From the NCBI GenBank assembly GCA_963762425.1, contig CAVXKY010000023.1, positions 1-64,000 on the forward strand: a stretch of DNA of 64,000 nt. The letters are read 5' to 3'. Under the pieces are notes generated by a model that was not told the origin of the DNA, made no database searches, and saw only the letters and a program-made list of their open reading frames with translations. Source of the stretch: REEB95 sp963762425 (GTDB lineage Bacteria; Pseudomonadota; Alphaproteobacteria; ATCC43930; CGMCC-115725). Both the position numbers and the translations under genes were made by a program. This document shows, piece by piece, positions 9,466 through 18,746 of this stretch; position 1 is the first letter of the stretch; each line of letters begins with the position of its first letter.

Positions 9466-10574
9466 CTATTCCCGTTCCGTAGTGGCGGATATCGATTGTT
9501 CCATCGCATAGCGGATGAGTGCCGCAAGGCGGTATATCCCATGCACGAACTTGCTGTAAGGCAGCACGATGAACAGCGCAAGGACGGTGCCCAGATGGAT
9601 GGCGAGAAAATCCCCATCGCGCCGGTCTCGCGCAAAGCGAGCAGCGCCAGCCCGGTGAGTGATGCCAATCCGAGTAGGACCAGCAAGCCGGTTCCGGCGC
9701 CAAGCAATTCCTGCGCGGCTGGCGCGGGATCGGCGCCTATTTTTACCCACAAGAATCCGGCTGTGCCCGCGAGCAGCGCGATACCGCCGGCGGTTCCCAG
9801 AATGACCGGCGCGCTGAGCAGCGGATAAGGCGCGACCCAGCCTAGATAATGGTCGATGGTCGCGCTACAGGTCGCCGCGAAGCAGGCGAAAAAGCCATAA
9901 AACATGGCGTGATGCAGCCACCGCCGCGTCTGGGAGAACGCTTCGTCGCGATCGTTGCAGCCCTCGCCGCCCCCGCCGAGATTTCGCAGCGTAAGGACGT
10001 CGCCCAGCGCCCGTGCAATCTCGCGCATGCCGACAGGCTGGCTCGACGCGCCCGTTTCACGCCAGAACCCGGCGAAGCTCATTGCCAGCGCGAGCAGCGC
10101 ATAACCGAAGGTCGCGGCGCCGAGCAGCACCATAGCCGCGTGGGGAATCACGGCATAAAACGCGCCGGAACCCGTGTGCGGGATGTAAAGCGCCTTCGGC
10201 GCCCCTAGCCCCATGGTCAGCGCGACAACGGATGCTATCGCCACCGCCGTGATCAAAGAGAGAACGAGCCCGTTGCGCCGAAACAACCGAGCCAACGGCC
10301 GCGGCCAGGCATAATCCTCGTAGGTCTCGGCACGGATCTGAGCGAAGGTTTTCGGCAAATTGACGCCGAATTCGTGCGGTGGCGCAAACTGGCAGGCGTA
10401 ATAGCAGGCGCGGCAGTCGTGGCAGAGATTGGCGAGATAGTCGATCTCGGCATCGGAAAACGCGCGGCGCAATTCCATCGCCGGAAAGACCGCGCAATAC
10501 CCCTCGCAATAGCGGCAGGCGTTGCAGATTTCGAGAACGCGTCGCGCCTCGGCGACGGCATCACTGGCGTGCAT
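9466..10574 (-). pseudogene. tcuB: TcuB-type 4Fe-4S/heme membrane oxidoreductase, interrupted by one frameshift
   Basis: TcuB/CitB-type protein that re-oxidises the FADH2 of TcuA and passes electrons to the quinone pool (role known for tricarballylate utilisation). The N terminus carries two iron-sulfur motifs, CNACRYCEGYC and CHDCRACYYAC, followed by about six membrane helices. The reading frame breaks at the C run 9612-9615: upstream sequence reads to ETGAMG, and the expected tail DFLAIHLGTVLALF to YAMEQSISATTERE continues in another frame and ends at 9466. Adding one C restores a 369-aa protein of normal length. With homopolymer context and good conservation on both sides, a sequencing error is more likely than inactivation. 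The start at 10574 overlaps the end of tcuA by 14 bp. Confidence 0.8.
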
Positions 10575-11958
10575 GATGTGCAGCCTCCCGTCCGGCGATG
10601 CGGCCGAATACCGCGCCGATCGTCATGCCAATTCCCGCCAGATAGCCCTGGCCGAGGATGTTGCCGGCCATGATTTCGCCGGCGGCAAAAAGATTGCGTG
10701 CCGGATTTCCGCTCTTCATCATGACGCGCCCCTGCGAGTCGACCGTCACGCCGAGATAGGTAAAGGTAATGCCGGGCCGCAGCGGATAGGCGGAGAAGGG
10801 CGGCGTATCGATACGTTGCGCCCAATGCGTCTTGGGCGGTGTCAGTCCTTCGGTACGGCAATCGTCAAGCGCCTTGCCGTTGAAGGTGCCCGGCCGCACC
10901 GCCGCGTTGAAGTCATGTACCGTAGCATTGAGCGTGCTTGGATCGAGGCCGAGTTTCGCCGCGAGTTCGCCGATATCCTGCGCCTCGATCGCCGAGAACA
11001 TCGACGGTATGAAGAGATTCAGCATCTTGGCGTCCACGATGCAATACGCGATTTGGCCCGGCTGCTGTGCCACCAGCCTGCCCCAAATGGCATAGCGCTT
11101 GGGCCAAAGGTCTTCACCCTCGTCGTAGAAGCGGCACGCATCGCGGTTGACGACGATGCCGAAGGGCAGGCAATCGAGACGCGTCACGATGCCGCCGTCA
11201 TATTTCGGCGCACGCGCATCAATGGCCACGGCATGACACTGGGTCGGATCTCCGACCGGCATCACATCCTGGTCGAGCAGATTGCGCAGCACGCGGCCTT
11301 GCGCATAGGGCGTGCCACGAATGTGGAAGTTCTCCGCGGCCGGGCCCCAATATTGCTTGAGCCATTCGATATTTGCCTGAAAGCCGCCGCTGGCCACAAT
11401 AACGATCTTGGCGTGGACCGTGACGGGTGCGCCGGTGCGCTTCGCTTCCACCTCATTCACGACGCCCGACTTCAGACGCAGCGCGACAACCTCAGTGTCA
11501 TAGAGGATGTCCACGCCAAGACGTTCGGCTTCCCGATAGAACGCGTTGACCAACGCCTTGCCGCCGCCCAGGAAGAAGGCGTTGGTGCGCGATAGGCTCA
11601 GCGTTCCGCTCAAGGACGGCTGGAAGCGCACGCCGTGCGTTTCCATCCACGGCATCGTGCGGGCCAATTCGCGAATCGTCAGCCGGGCAAGATCTTCATT
11701 GGTCTTGCCGCCGGTCACGCGTTTCAGATCGTCCCAGTATTCGTCCTCGCGATAGGCCTCGGTAAGCGTGGCCGTGGGCGCATCATGCATGGTGCGGAAA
11801 TTCCGGGTATGGCGGCTGTTGCCGCCTCGGAAATCGCGCGGCGCATGCTCGAGCAGCAGCACGCTGGCGCCCTCCTCGCGCGCCGTTATGGCGGCGCAGA
11901 GCGCGGCGTTGCCGCCGCCGACCACGAGTACATCGTAGGGCCTGGCAAGATCGATCAT
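10561..11958 (-). CDS. tcuA: FAD-dependent tricarballylate dehydrogenase-like flavoprotein (TcuA family)
   Basis: The 465-aa protein belongs to the fumarate reductase/succinate dehydrogenase flavoprotein family. The N-terminal dinucleotide motif VLVVGGGNAALCAA binds FAD. The segments RGGNSRHTRNFR and the C-terminal NLFAAGEIMAGNILGQGYLAGIGM are typical of TcuA/CobZ. TcuA oxidises tricarballylate to cis-aconitate; homologues act on other tricarboxylates. It overlaps tcuB, its expected electron-transfer partner, and a cupin gene follows. No tripartite or MFS tricarballylate transporter (TcuC) and no LysR regulator are adjacent, so the true substrate remains open. Start ATG at 11958. Confidence 0.82.
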   Translation of the reverse strand: MIDLARPYDVLVVGGGNAALCAAITAREEGASVLLLEHAPRDFRGGNSRHTRNFRTMHDAPTATLTEAYREDEYWDDLKRVTGGKTNEDLARLTIRELARTMPWMETHGVRFQPSLSGTLSLSRTNAFFLGGGKALVNAFYREAERLGVDILYDTEVVALRLKSGVVNEVEAKRTGAPVTVHAKIVIVASGGFQANIEWLKQYWGPAAENFHIRGTPYAQGRVLRNLLDQDVMPVGDPTQCHAVAIDARAPKYDGGIVTRLDCLPFGIVVNRDACRFYDEGEDLWPKRYAIWGRLVAQQPGQIAYCIVDAKMLNLFIPSMFSAIEAQDIGELAAKLGLDPSTLNATVHDFNAAVRPGTFNGKALDDCRTEGLTPPKTHWAQRIDTPPFSAYPLRPGITFTYLGVTVDSQGRVMMKSGNPARNLFAAGEIMAGNILGQGYLAGIGMTIGAVFGRIAGREAAHHARQ

Positions 11959-12139
11959 CGATCCCCATCAATCGGCGAAAGCCGTCGGAATCGCAAGCAA
12001 TTCGGCGTGGATTGGCGGCGCCCGGCCGATTGATCCGACCCGCCATCGACCATTCGCGTGAATTGGAAACCAAGTCTGGAAATGGGATAATTGCGCCAAT
12101 TTCACCCATGATCGCGGAGATTTCGCGGAGAAGCATCGG

Positions 12140-12838
12140 ATGAGTAAATCGTTGCAATTCGGCATCTTGCTCTTCCCCGATTTAACCCAGCTCGACCTGA
12201 CCATACCGGCCGAGGTTTTTGGCAGCGTGCCGAACGCGAACGTTCATCTGATTTGGAAGAACACCGAGCCCGTCAGAACTGGGAGCGGATGGAAAATTAC
12301 GCCGACCACGGCGCTTTCGACCTGTCCACCGCTCGACGTGATCTGTGTGCCGGGCGGCACCGGCCAGATCGCGGTAATGGATGACGCCGAGGTTCTCGAG
12401 TTTCTGCGACGACAAGCCACCAATGCGCGTTATGTCACGTCGGTCTGCACCGGCTCGCTGGTCCTCGGCGCCGCGGGTTTGCTCAAAGGCTATCGCGCCA
12501 CATGTCACTGGATGTCAAGGGACCAACTCGCGCTGCTGGGCGCCATTCCGGTCGCGGAACGCGTCGTGAAGGACCGTAATCGCATCACCGGAGGCGGCGT
12601 CACCGCCGGAATCGACTTCGGGCTGACCGTCGTCGCTGAACTGTGCGGCACTGAAATCGCCAAAGCGATTCAGCTCAGGCTTGAATACGATCCCAGGCCG
12701 CCTTTCAACGCCGGTTCACCCGAAAGCGCCGGCCAGGTGCTGGTCGCCCAGGCGACCAAGGCGGCCATGAATCGCCAAAACCAGCGGCTGGCAGCCACGA
12801 AACTGGCGGCGAAACGCTTGGGATTGAACGGGTTCTGA
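12140..12838 (+). CDS. inhA: DJ-1/PfpI-family protein, isonitrile hydratase-like
   Basis: The 232-aa protein closely resembles Pseudomonas isonitrile hydratase InhA, which hydrates isonitriles to N-formamides. It has the early LLFPDLTQLDLT segment with the acidic residue of the DJ-1 fold, LDVICVPGG, and the nucleophile elbow YVTSVCTGSLVLGAAGLL with the catalytic Cys at residue 103. The GGGVTAGIDFGL segment follows. The length matches InhA. The ATG at 12140 follows a GGAGAAG site. It is transcribed alone, divergent from tcuA. Similar proteins act as general GATase1-like hydrolases or regulators, so the isonitrile substrate is by homology only. Confidence 0.78.
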   Translation: MSKSLQFGILLFPDLTQLDLTIPAEVFGSVPNANVHLIWKNTEPVRTGSGWKITPTTALSTCPPLDVICVPGGTGQIAVMDDAEVLEFLRRQATNARYVTSVCTGSLVLGAAGLLKGYRATCHWMSRDQLALLGAIPVAERVVKDRNRITGGGVTAGIDFGLTVVAELCGTEIAKAIQLRLEYDPRPPFNAGSPESAGQVLVAQATKAAMNRQNQRLAATKLAAKRLGLNGF

Positions 12839-12859
12839 AAACCGACCGGAGCGCAGGCG

Positions 12860-13597
12860 TCAGGCACCAAGATAGGTCTGCACCATGCTGCGGTCGGCCA
12901 TGAGCTCGGCGGGCGTGCCCGAGAGCACGATATGTCCCTCGCGGATGATGTAGGCGCGGTGCGCGACCGACAGGCCGAAGGTGAGGCTTTGCTCGGCGAG
13001 CAGCACGCTCATGCCCTGGTTTTGGAGCTTCGACAAAGCTTGAAAGACCGACATGACGACTTTCGGCGCTAGGCCGGCCGAGGGCTCGTCGAGGAGCAGG
13101 ACGCGCGGATTGGTCATGAGCGCGCGTGCGATCGCGACCATTTGCTGTTCGCCGCCGGACAATGTCCCGGCTAGTTGATTGAGCCGGCCGGCGATCTCGG
13201 GAAAGAGCTTGAGGACCCGCTCCCGTAACGTCGCGCGAAGCTCCGGCGGGCAAAGGCGCGCGCCGAGATCGAGATGCACCCCGACCGGCATCCGGGGAAA
13301 CAACTCGCGGCCGCTCGGAACATGGCCGATACCAGCCCGGGCGATCAGATGTGGCGCACGGCCGGCAATCGGTTCCCCAAATAACGAGATTCGACCCGCC
13401 CGTGGCGGCAACAAACCCGTGATGGCGCGGAATAGCGTCGTCTTGCCGGCGCCGTTGGCGCCCAACAGCACGGTGACCTTGCCGGCAGCGACTTCCAGAG
13501 AAACGCCGTGCAAGATGGTGAGCTCGCCGAAGCCGGCGACCACGTCTTCCACCTTGAGCGCGGCCGGAGCCGCCGCATCTGGGGCGGGGGTGTTCAT
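12860..13597 (-). CDS. livF: Branched-chain-type ABC transporter ATP-binding protein (LivF-like)
   Basis: The 245-aa ABC ATPase has Walker A GANGAGKTT, signature LSGGEQQMVAIARAL, Walker B LLLDEP and the LivF hallmark SAGLAPK, ending in VQTYLGA as LivF proteins do. It would pair with the ATPase half of the neighbouring LivM-LivG fusion to energise uptake. Its start overlaps the end of that fusion gene by 4 bp (ATGA), so translation is coupled. It is the last gene of a five-gene minus-strand operon: SDR, binding protein, LivH, LivMG, LivF. Confidence 0.93.
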   Translation of the reverse strand: MNTPAPDAAAPAALKVEDVVAGFGELTILHGVSLEVAAGKVTVLLGANGAGKTTLFRAITGLLPPRAGRISLFGEPIAGRAPHLIARAGIGHVPSGRELFPRMPVGVHLDLGARLCPPELRATLRERVLKLFPEIAGRLNQLAGTLSGGEQQMVAIARALMTNPRVLLLDEPSAGLAPKVVMSVFQALSKLQNQGMSVLLAEQSLTFGLSVAHRAYIIREGHIVLSGTPAELMADRSMVQTYLGA

Positions 13598-15378
13598 GAG
13601 ACCTTGCCGAGATAGGATTCGATGACCAAGGGGTCGCGCAACACCGCGTCCGGGGGGCCTTCGGCGATCTTGCTGCCACGATCGAGAACGATCATACGGT
13701 CGGAGATGTCCGCAATAGCGGAAATAACGTGTTCGACTCCGGCGACGCCGGCAATGCCGAAACCGCGAAGCTGGCGTAAAACCGCGCGAATCTCGCCCTG
13801 CTCATTGCGGGTCATTCCGGCCATCACCTCATCGAGCAGGATCACGGTCGGATCGAGCGCGAGGGCACGCGCCATCTCGAGGCGTCGCTGCTGTCCGGGT
13901 GTCAATTTGGTCGATGGCTCAAGCCACAATCCGTCCAATTTCACGGTCTGCAACGCCCATGCCGCCTGATCGACGGCCTGATCGGCGCGCTTTCCGTATC
14001 GGGCGGCGAGCAAGGTGTTTTCCCAAACCGTCATGGATTCCATGAGCCGAGGAATCTGGAACGTGCGCGCGATTCCCTGACGTGCGCGCTGGAAGGCCGG
14101 AATGTCAGAAACCGATTTGCCCTGATAGAAGACGCCGCCCCCGCTCGGCTTAACGAAGCCGGTGATGGCGTTGAATAGGGTAGTCTTCCCGGCGCCGTTT
14201 GCGCCGATGATGCTGACCATTTCACCGCGGCGAATGCTGAGCGAAACGCCGTTGAGCGCGATCAGGCCGCCGAAACGCACGATCAGATCGCGCACCTCGA
14301 TGATGGTCTCACCGCCTTGTAGCGCCGGACGCGGCAACCTTGCGACCACGGGAAACACCGCCGGTGCCAGAACCGGTCGGCGCCGCAACCAACCGAGCCG
14401 GTTTGCGATGCCGACAATGCCGCCCGGAAAGGCGAGCACGACGGCGATGACCAGCACGCCATAAAGCGCGAGTTGAAGATCCGGCAGATAGGCCCAGAAC
14501 TGTTCGCCGACGAAGACCAGGATCACGGTCCCTAATGCTGGTCCCCAGAGGGTGCCGATGCCGCCGAACAACGCGAAAACGATGACTTGAAGATCGAGAG
14601 TCGGATCGAACGCGCTGGGCGGATCGAGGAAGCTGCGATTCCACGCCACTATGCCGCCGACGGCGGCGGGGGCAAGCGCGCTCATGACGAAGGTAATGAC
14701 CTTGATTCGCGCGGTGGGAACGCCGATCGCCGCAGCGGCGACCTCGTCATCGCGTACGCCGGTGACCGACAGCCCCCACCCCGAATGGAGAATGAAGGCG
14801 TTAAGCCCGAAGGCGGCAAGAACCGCGACCCACGTTGCGAGATAAACGGCAATGGGCGTGAGCTCAGCCGGCAGGGTCAATCCCGACGCCGCACCGATGT
14901 AATCCCAGTTCCCCGCAACCACCATGAGGATGCGGGCGAGACCGAGCATGCCGAGTGCGAACATGATGCCACGCAGCCGCAACATCACAGTGCCGAGCAG
15001 CGCGGCGGCAAGCCCGGCGAGTCCACTGCCGAGCAGTGCTCCCACGTACCATGGCAGTCCGGTGCGAAGCACCAGCACCGATGTGGCGTAGGCGCCGATG
15101 CCGAAAAAGGAAACCTGTCCGAAGGAGAGATAACCGGTGCAGCCGCTGATGATGTTCCAAGAGTAAGCCAGCGCCGCAAAGGTGAGGACGTCGGTTACGA
15201 GCTGAAGGACATAGGCGGTAGCGAACAGCGGCGCCACCGCCGCGCATAAAACCAGCACGGCCAGCACAGCAATAGCGATGCGTTCGCGGCCGGGCGCGGG
15301 TACGGGCGCGGCCGCCGATGTGGGGTTGCCAAGACGCCGCTCTATCCAACGCCCCAGCCGTCGCGCGTCAAGATTCAT
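13594..15378 (-). CDS. Fused ABC permease-ATPase (LivM-LivG)
   Basis: One 594-aa chain joins two normally separate Liv subunits. Residues about 1-345 are a LivM-type permease with some ten helices, including the LSFGQVSFFGIGAYA and GIVGIANRLG segments. From about residue 355 a LivG-type ATPase follows, with Walker A GANGAGKTT (392-400), a signature of LTPGQQRR rather than LSGGQ, Walker B ILLDEVMAG and the H-loop His in GVEH. The linker is short, Pro/Arg-rich and ends before GETIIEVRDL. The same LivM-LivG fusion occurs in other proteobacterial amide/branched-chain transporters. The start ATG is 12 bp after livH, and the end overlaps livF. Confidence 0.92.
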   Translation of the reverse strand: MNLDARRLGRWIERRLGNPTSAAAPVPAPGRERIAIAVLAVLVLCAAVAPLFATAYVLQLVTDVLTFAALAYSWNIISGCTGYLSFGQVSFFGIGAYATSVLVLRTGLPWYVGALLGSGLAGLAAALLGTVMLRLRGIMFALGMLGLARILMVVAGNWDYIGAASGLTLPAELTPIAVYLATWVAVLAAFGLNAFILHSGWGLSVTGVRDDEVAAAAIGVPTARIKVITFVMSALAPAAVGGIVAWNRSFLDPPSAFDPTLDLQVIVFALFGGIGTLWGPALGTVILVFVGEQFWAYLPDLQLALYGVLVIAVVLAFPGGIVGIANRLGWLRRRPVLAPAVFPVVARLPRPALQGGETIIEVRDLIVRFGGLIALNGVSLSIRRGEMVSIIGANGAGKTTLFNAITGFVKPSGGGVFYQGKSVSDIPAFQRARQGIARTFQIPRLMESMTVWENTLLAARYGKRADQAVDQAAWALQTVKLDGLWLEPSTKLTPGQQRRLEMARALALDPTVILLDEVMAGMTRNEQGEIRAVLRQLRGFGIAGVAGVEHVISAIADISDRMIVLDRGSKIAEGPPDAVLRDPLVIESYLGKVS

Positions 15379-15390
15379 GGGCCAGACCGA

Positions 15391-16254
15391 TCAGCGGGTC
15401 GCGCGGCCCAGGCCCTGCGGCCGGACCACCATGAACACGATGAGCAGCAGATAGGGAACCACGACCTCGGCGTCACCGCTCAGGTAATAGCCAACCGCCG
15501 ATTGCACCAGGCCCAATATGATCGCCGCCATCACGGCACCCCGGTAATCGCCGAGACCGCCCAAGGCGACGATCACGAAGGAGAGGATGGTCAGCGTATC
15601 CGCCGTCGGCGCCGACAGCGGAATAACGAGGATCAGCAACACACCGGCGGAGGCGGCTAACGCCGAGCCGATCGCGAAGGCAATGCCGCGCATGCGCCGC
15701 ACGTCGATTCCGCAGGTGACGGCGCCGGTCGGGTTTTGTGCGGTGGCCATCAGCGCCTTTCCCGATTCGGTGTGATGCAGCCAGAGGTGAAGGCCTCCCG
15801 AGATCAGCGCGCCGAGAACGCCCGCCGCGACTAGCGCCTCGTTGATCGCCAATCCTCCGACCGCCCAGGTTGTCTGAAGATCGGGCAACGACACGTATTG
15901 CGAGCCGAAAAGATTGAGGCCGGTTTCGATGATGACGTAGGACAGACCGAACGTCACCATCAGGTTGAGCAGCTCGCCCCTGCGACCGAGCCGGGCCAGC
16001 GGCTCCAGCAGCAGCCGCTGCAGCACGCCGCCCACCACCAGCATGACGATGAAGACGGGTGGAAGCAGGAGGAGCGGGCTTTGGTGGGTTTTGGTCGCGA
16101 ACCAGAAGGTGAAGAGCCCGGCCAAGGTTATGATGGCGCCATGGGCGAGGTTAACGATGCCCATGACGCCGAAAATAAGATTGAGCCCCTGGGCGAGAAG
16201 AATGTAGGTCCCGCCCAGGAGCACGCCGTTGACGACCAACTGTAATATGATCAC
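15391..16254 (-). CDS. livH: Branched-chain-type ABC transporter permease (LivH-like)
   Basis: The 287-aa permease has about eight helices. LivH hallmarks are NGVLLGGTYILLAQGLNLIFGVMGIVNLAHG at the N terminus (quoted here as a continuous family region beginning at residue 10) and the cytoplasmic coupling loop GIDVRRMRGIAFAIG. It forms the channel with the LivM half of the fusion protein. Translation probably starts at GTG 16254; no strong ribosome-binding site is visible. It is 48 bp after the binding-protein gene and 12 bp before the fusion gene. Confidence 0.9.
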   Translation of the reverse strand: MIILQLVVNGVLLGGTYILLAQGLNLIFGVMGIVNLAHGAIITLAGLFTFWFATKTHQSPLLLLPPVFIVMLVVGGVLQRLLLEPLARLGRRGELLNLMVTFGLSYVIIETGLNLFGSQYVSLPDLQTTWAVGGLAINEALVAAGVLGALISGGLHLWLHHTESGKALMATAQNPTGAVTCGIDVRRMRGIAFAIGSALAASAGVLLILVIPLSAPTADTLTILSFVIVALGGLGDYRGAVMAAIILGLVQSAVGYYLSGDAEVVVPYLLLIVFMVVRPQGLGRATR

Positions 16255-16302
16255 CCGACCACCCCGCCGCTCATCGTCTTCCCGCGTCCGTGGTGGTTCG
16301 GT

Positions 16303-17493
16303 TTATTGGCCGGTATAGGGAATCTGCGTTTTGGCCTCGGCCTGGGATATGGGCCAGATCAAGAAACGCTTGCCGTTCTGAATCTGGAACATGTACTGGC
16401 CGAATTTCGTCGACAAGCCGTTGGCGTCACTCTTGAATACGCCTTCCACGGTCTCCACTTCGTGGGTCAACAGCCACTGCCGCATCTTCGCCTGGTCGAG
16501 CGAGTTAGTGGCCTTGACGGCGGCTCCCAGCACCTGGATGGCGGCATAGGTCGCCGCCACGTGATAGTCCGGCTCCTCGTTGTTGAACATGGCCTTGTAA
16601 CGCGCGATGAAGCCGGCGTTATCGGGGGTCTTCAGGTTCGGCCACCAGCTCGTATTCGAAATGATGCCATTGGCGATCGGCCCCAGCGCGCTGATGAACT
16701 CGGCTTCCGCGGGTCCGATGGTCTCCGACAGGAACCGCGGCGCATAACCGATGCGATGCAGCGCCTGGGCGATGCCTACCGCGTCCGGATAGTAGGAGCA
16801 CAGGACCACGACGTCGGGATTGGCATTCTTGATCGCCAGCGCCAGCGACGAGAAATCGGGTTGCGGCAACGCATAGGACGCACCGTAGATGATCGGCATA
16901 CCGAGGGCCTGGGCTTGCGCCTCGCGTGCTTGGCCACATGCCAGGGTAAAGCCGAGTTGCAGCTCAAGTATCGCAACGGTGTGCGCACCCTGGCTCTTCG
17001 CCAGGGGCAGTATGCCTTCGAGATATCCTGTCGCAGGCGGGAGTAACTGGAAATTCCATTTGTTTCCCGGTGCGAATATCGCCGGCAGCGAGGCGCCGGG
17101 CGCGGGCATCACGCGCTCGTATTTGTTCATTAGCGGCGCAACAGCCTGGCTGATCCCGCTCGAATACGGCCCGACGACGAGATTGACGTTATCTTCCGTG
17201 ATGAGCCGCGTGTAGAGCCGCACTGCGGTGCCGGGGTTGCTCTGGTCGTCGTAGTATTTGAGCTCGATCTTCCGGCCAAGCCAGCCGCCATGGGCGTTCG
17301 CGTCGGCGACGCCGAGCTGAAGGCCTCGCAGATGGTATGCCGCATCGACGGCCAGCGGACCGGTTTGCGACACGGATGCGCCAATGACGATCGGCTGCTG
17401 GGCTTGAGCAGCCGAGGCCGCGAACAAAACGAAGACGGCTATCAGCGCGGCAAACGACGCGCCCGCACGCCCGAGAAAATTCCCTCCCAACAT
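16303..17493 (-). CDS. Branched-chain-type ABC transporter periplasmic substrate-binding protein
   Basis: The 396-aa protein begins with a Sec signal peptide (about residues 1-31, hydrophobic core ALIAVFVLFAA, cleavage near AQA-QQ) and continues as a Peripla_BP_6 fold starting PIVIGASVSQTGPLA. The start at 17493 is chosen because GGGAGGG lies just upstream and it places the signal peptide at the terminus; an upstream in-frame extension to 17619 is unlikely. It delivers substrate to LivH/LivMG/LivF. The ligand is unknown: proteins of this family bind amino acids, amides, urea or aromatic acids. Confidence 0.92.
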   Translation of the reverse strand: MLGGNFLGRAGASFAALIAVFVLFAASAAQAQQPIVIGASVSQTGPLAVDAAYHLRGLQLGVADANAHGGWLGRKIELKYYDDQSNPGTAVRLYTRLITEDNVNLVVGPYSSGISQAVAPLMNKYERVMPAPGASLPAIFAPGNKWNFQLLPPATGYLEGILPLAKSQGAHTVAILELQLGFTLACGQAREAQAQALGMPIIYGASYALPQPDFSSLALAIKNANPDVVVLCSYYPDAVGIAQALHRIGYAPRFLSETIGPAEAEFISALGPIANGIISNTSWWPNLKTPDNAGFIARYKAMFNNEEPDYHVAATYAAIQVLGAAVKATNSLDQAKMRQWLLTHEVETVEGVFKSDANGLSTKFGQYMFQIQNGKRFLIWPISQAEAKTQIPYTGQ

Positions 17494-17622
17494 GGTCTTC
17501 CCTCCCTGATTGGCATGGAGCCTCATATCGGCCCTCGTTACGTTTATGCCTCGAAACATAGCTTGATCGTCAATGCGCTGCCAGCCGAAAACTCGGCCGG
17601 TCCGAGGCGGGGCCGGCAACGC

Positions 17623-18375
17623 TCAGAATTGATAACGGCGCAGGCCGCCATCTACCGGAATGACGGTTCCCGTCATGTAGCGGGTGAGCGGCGATGCGAG
17701 AAAAACGGCAAGCACCGCAATATCCTCCGGTTTTCCGTATTCGCCGACCGGAATTTCCCGTGCGGCAAAGCTACGGCGCTCCTCCTCGGGATAGAGACGG
17801 AGAATCTGCTCGGTAATGATGCGGCCCGGCGCGATCGAATTGATTGTGATGCCGTGCTTGCCGATCTCGCGCGACAGACCCTTGGACCAAGCGTGCACGG
17901 CCGCCTTGGCTGCAAAGGATGCGTTCAGCCGTTCGGGTTCGGATTTTCCCGTGATGTTGATGATGCGACCCCATTTCCTTTCGATCATTCCCGGCAGGAC
18001 AGCATGAGTGAGTTGGCGCAGGCGGGTGAAGTTGAGCGTCAAAGCCTCATCCCACCGCTCATCCGGAGCATCGACCGGCAGCGGTCGGCTGCCGCCAGCG
18101 CCGTTGACGAGAATTTCGATCTTGTCCAAGGCGCGGATTGCGGCATCCCGAATCCGGGCGGGTGCGGATGCCGCCGTGATGTCTTCGACGATGATGGCTG
18201 GCGGGTATCCGCCCGCGCTTTTTATTTCGGCGGCTAAGCGTTCGAGCAATTCCCGGCGCCGTGCCACCACGGCGAGCCGCGCGCCTTCCGCGGCCAAGCC
18301 CAGAGCAATGGCGCGGCCGATGCCCATGCTGGCGCCCGTCACCAGCGCGGTTCGGCCCTTCAGTTGTAAATCCAT
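17623..18375 (-). CDS. Short-chain dehydrogenase/reductase with non-canonical active site
   Basis: The 250-aa SDR has the NAD(P) motif TGASMGIG (residues 14-21), NGAGG in the beta4 region, and a C-terminal PVDGGLRRYQF. The usual catalytic YxxxK is replaced by S153-F-A-A-K157, and the position of the catalytic Ser reads NITGKSEP. So Lys remains but Tyr and Ser do not. Divergent SDRs of this kind exist, and their reaction is not clear. The ATG at 18375 is preferred over the longer reading to 18465, although its ribosome-binding site is weak. It lies first in the Liv operon, so it may act on the imported compound. Confidence 0.75.
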   Translation of the reverse strand: MDLQLKGRTALVTGASMGIGRAIALGLAAEGARLAVVARRRELLERLAAEIKSAGGYPPAIIVEDITAASAPARIRDAAIRALDKIEILVNGAGGSRPLPVDAPDERWDEALTLNFTRLRQLTHAVLPGMIERKWGRIINITGKSEPERLNASFAAKAAVHAWSKGLSREIGKHGITINSIAPGRIITEQILRLYPEEERRSFAAREIPVGEYGKPEDIAVLAVFLASPLTRYMTGTVIPVDGGLRRYQF

Positions 18376-18746
18376 ATCCGTAACCCCAAGCGGCGAGCCC
18401 GAAGGCGTCCGTGGTGACCATCGCGCCAGCGCGATCCCGCGACGGCCGGCGTGGCCCGCCATCATCAGCCTATCCTGCGGCGTAGGCCTAGCTCAACTGG
18501 GGATGATAGGCACCGCCAACAGCAGAATCAGGCAGGGGCACTGGTCCCCGAAGACGCGCGACAACACTTCACGCATTATCAGGGAAGCCGCCGGCGTGAA
18601 TCGGGAACATATCAAACCGAGCGCGGGCGATCTGTGAAATCCATGGGCAATCAAGTTCCGGTAGGGATAGCGTTCCCCAAAGAGGCCGAATAAGTCTATT
18701 TTGCCTTAAGCCCAATCCGAGGCCCTTATGAGTCGGAGAAAAGCCA
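18376..18746. other. 371-bp intergenic region between divergent SDR and acyl-CoA dehydrogenase genes
   Basis: It should contain promoters for both divergent transcripts. I see no convincing open reading frame, no TTGA-N6-TCAA box and no clear terminator. The right end carries a GGAG ribosome-binding site for the acyl-CoA dehydrogenase. Confidence 0.5.

Noticed and set aside
8976..10574. A single TcuB-cupin fusion protein of 532 residues.
   Set aside because: The middle section is out-of-frame sequence; the real TcuB tail and a separate cupin start with its own ribosome-binding site are present.
17563..17573. TTGATCGTCAA as a further FNR box before the Liv operon.
   Set aside because: The spacer between TTGA and TCAA is 3, not 6, so it does not fit the dimer spacing.
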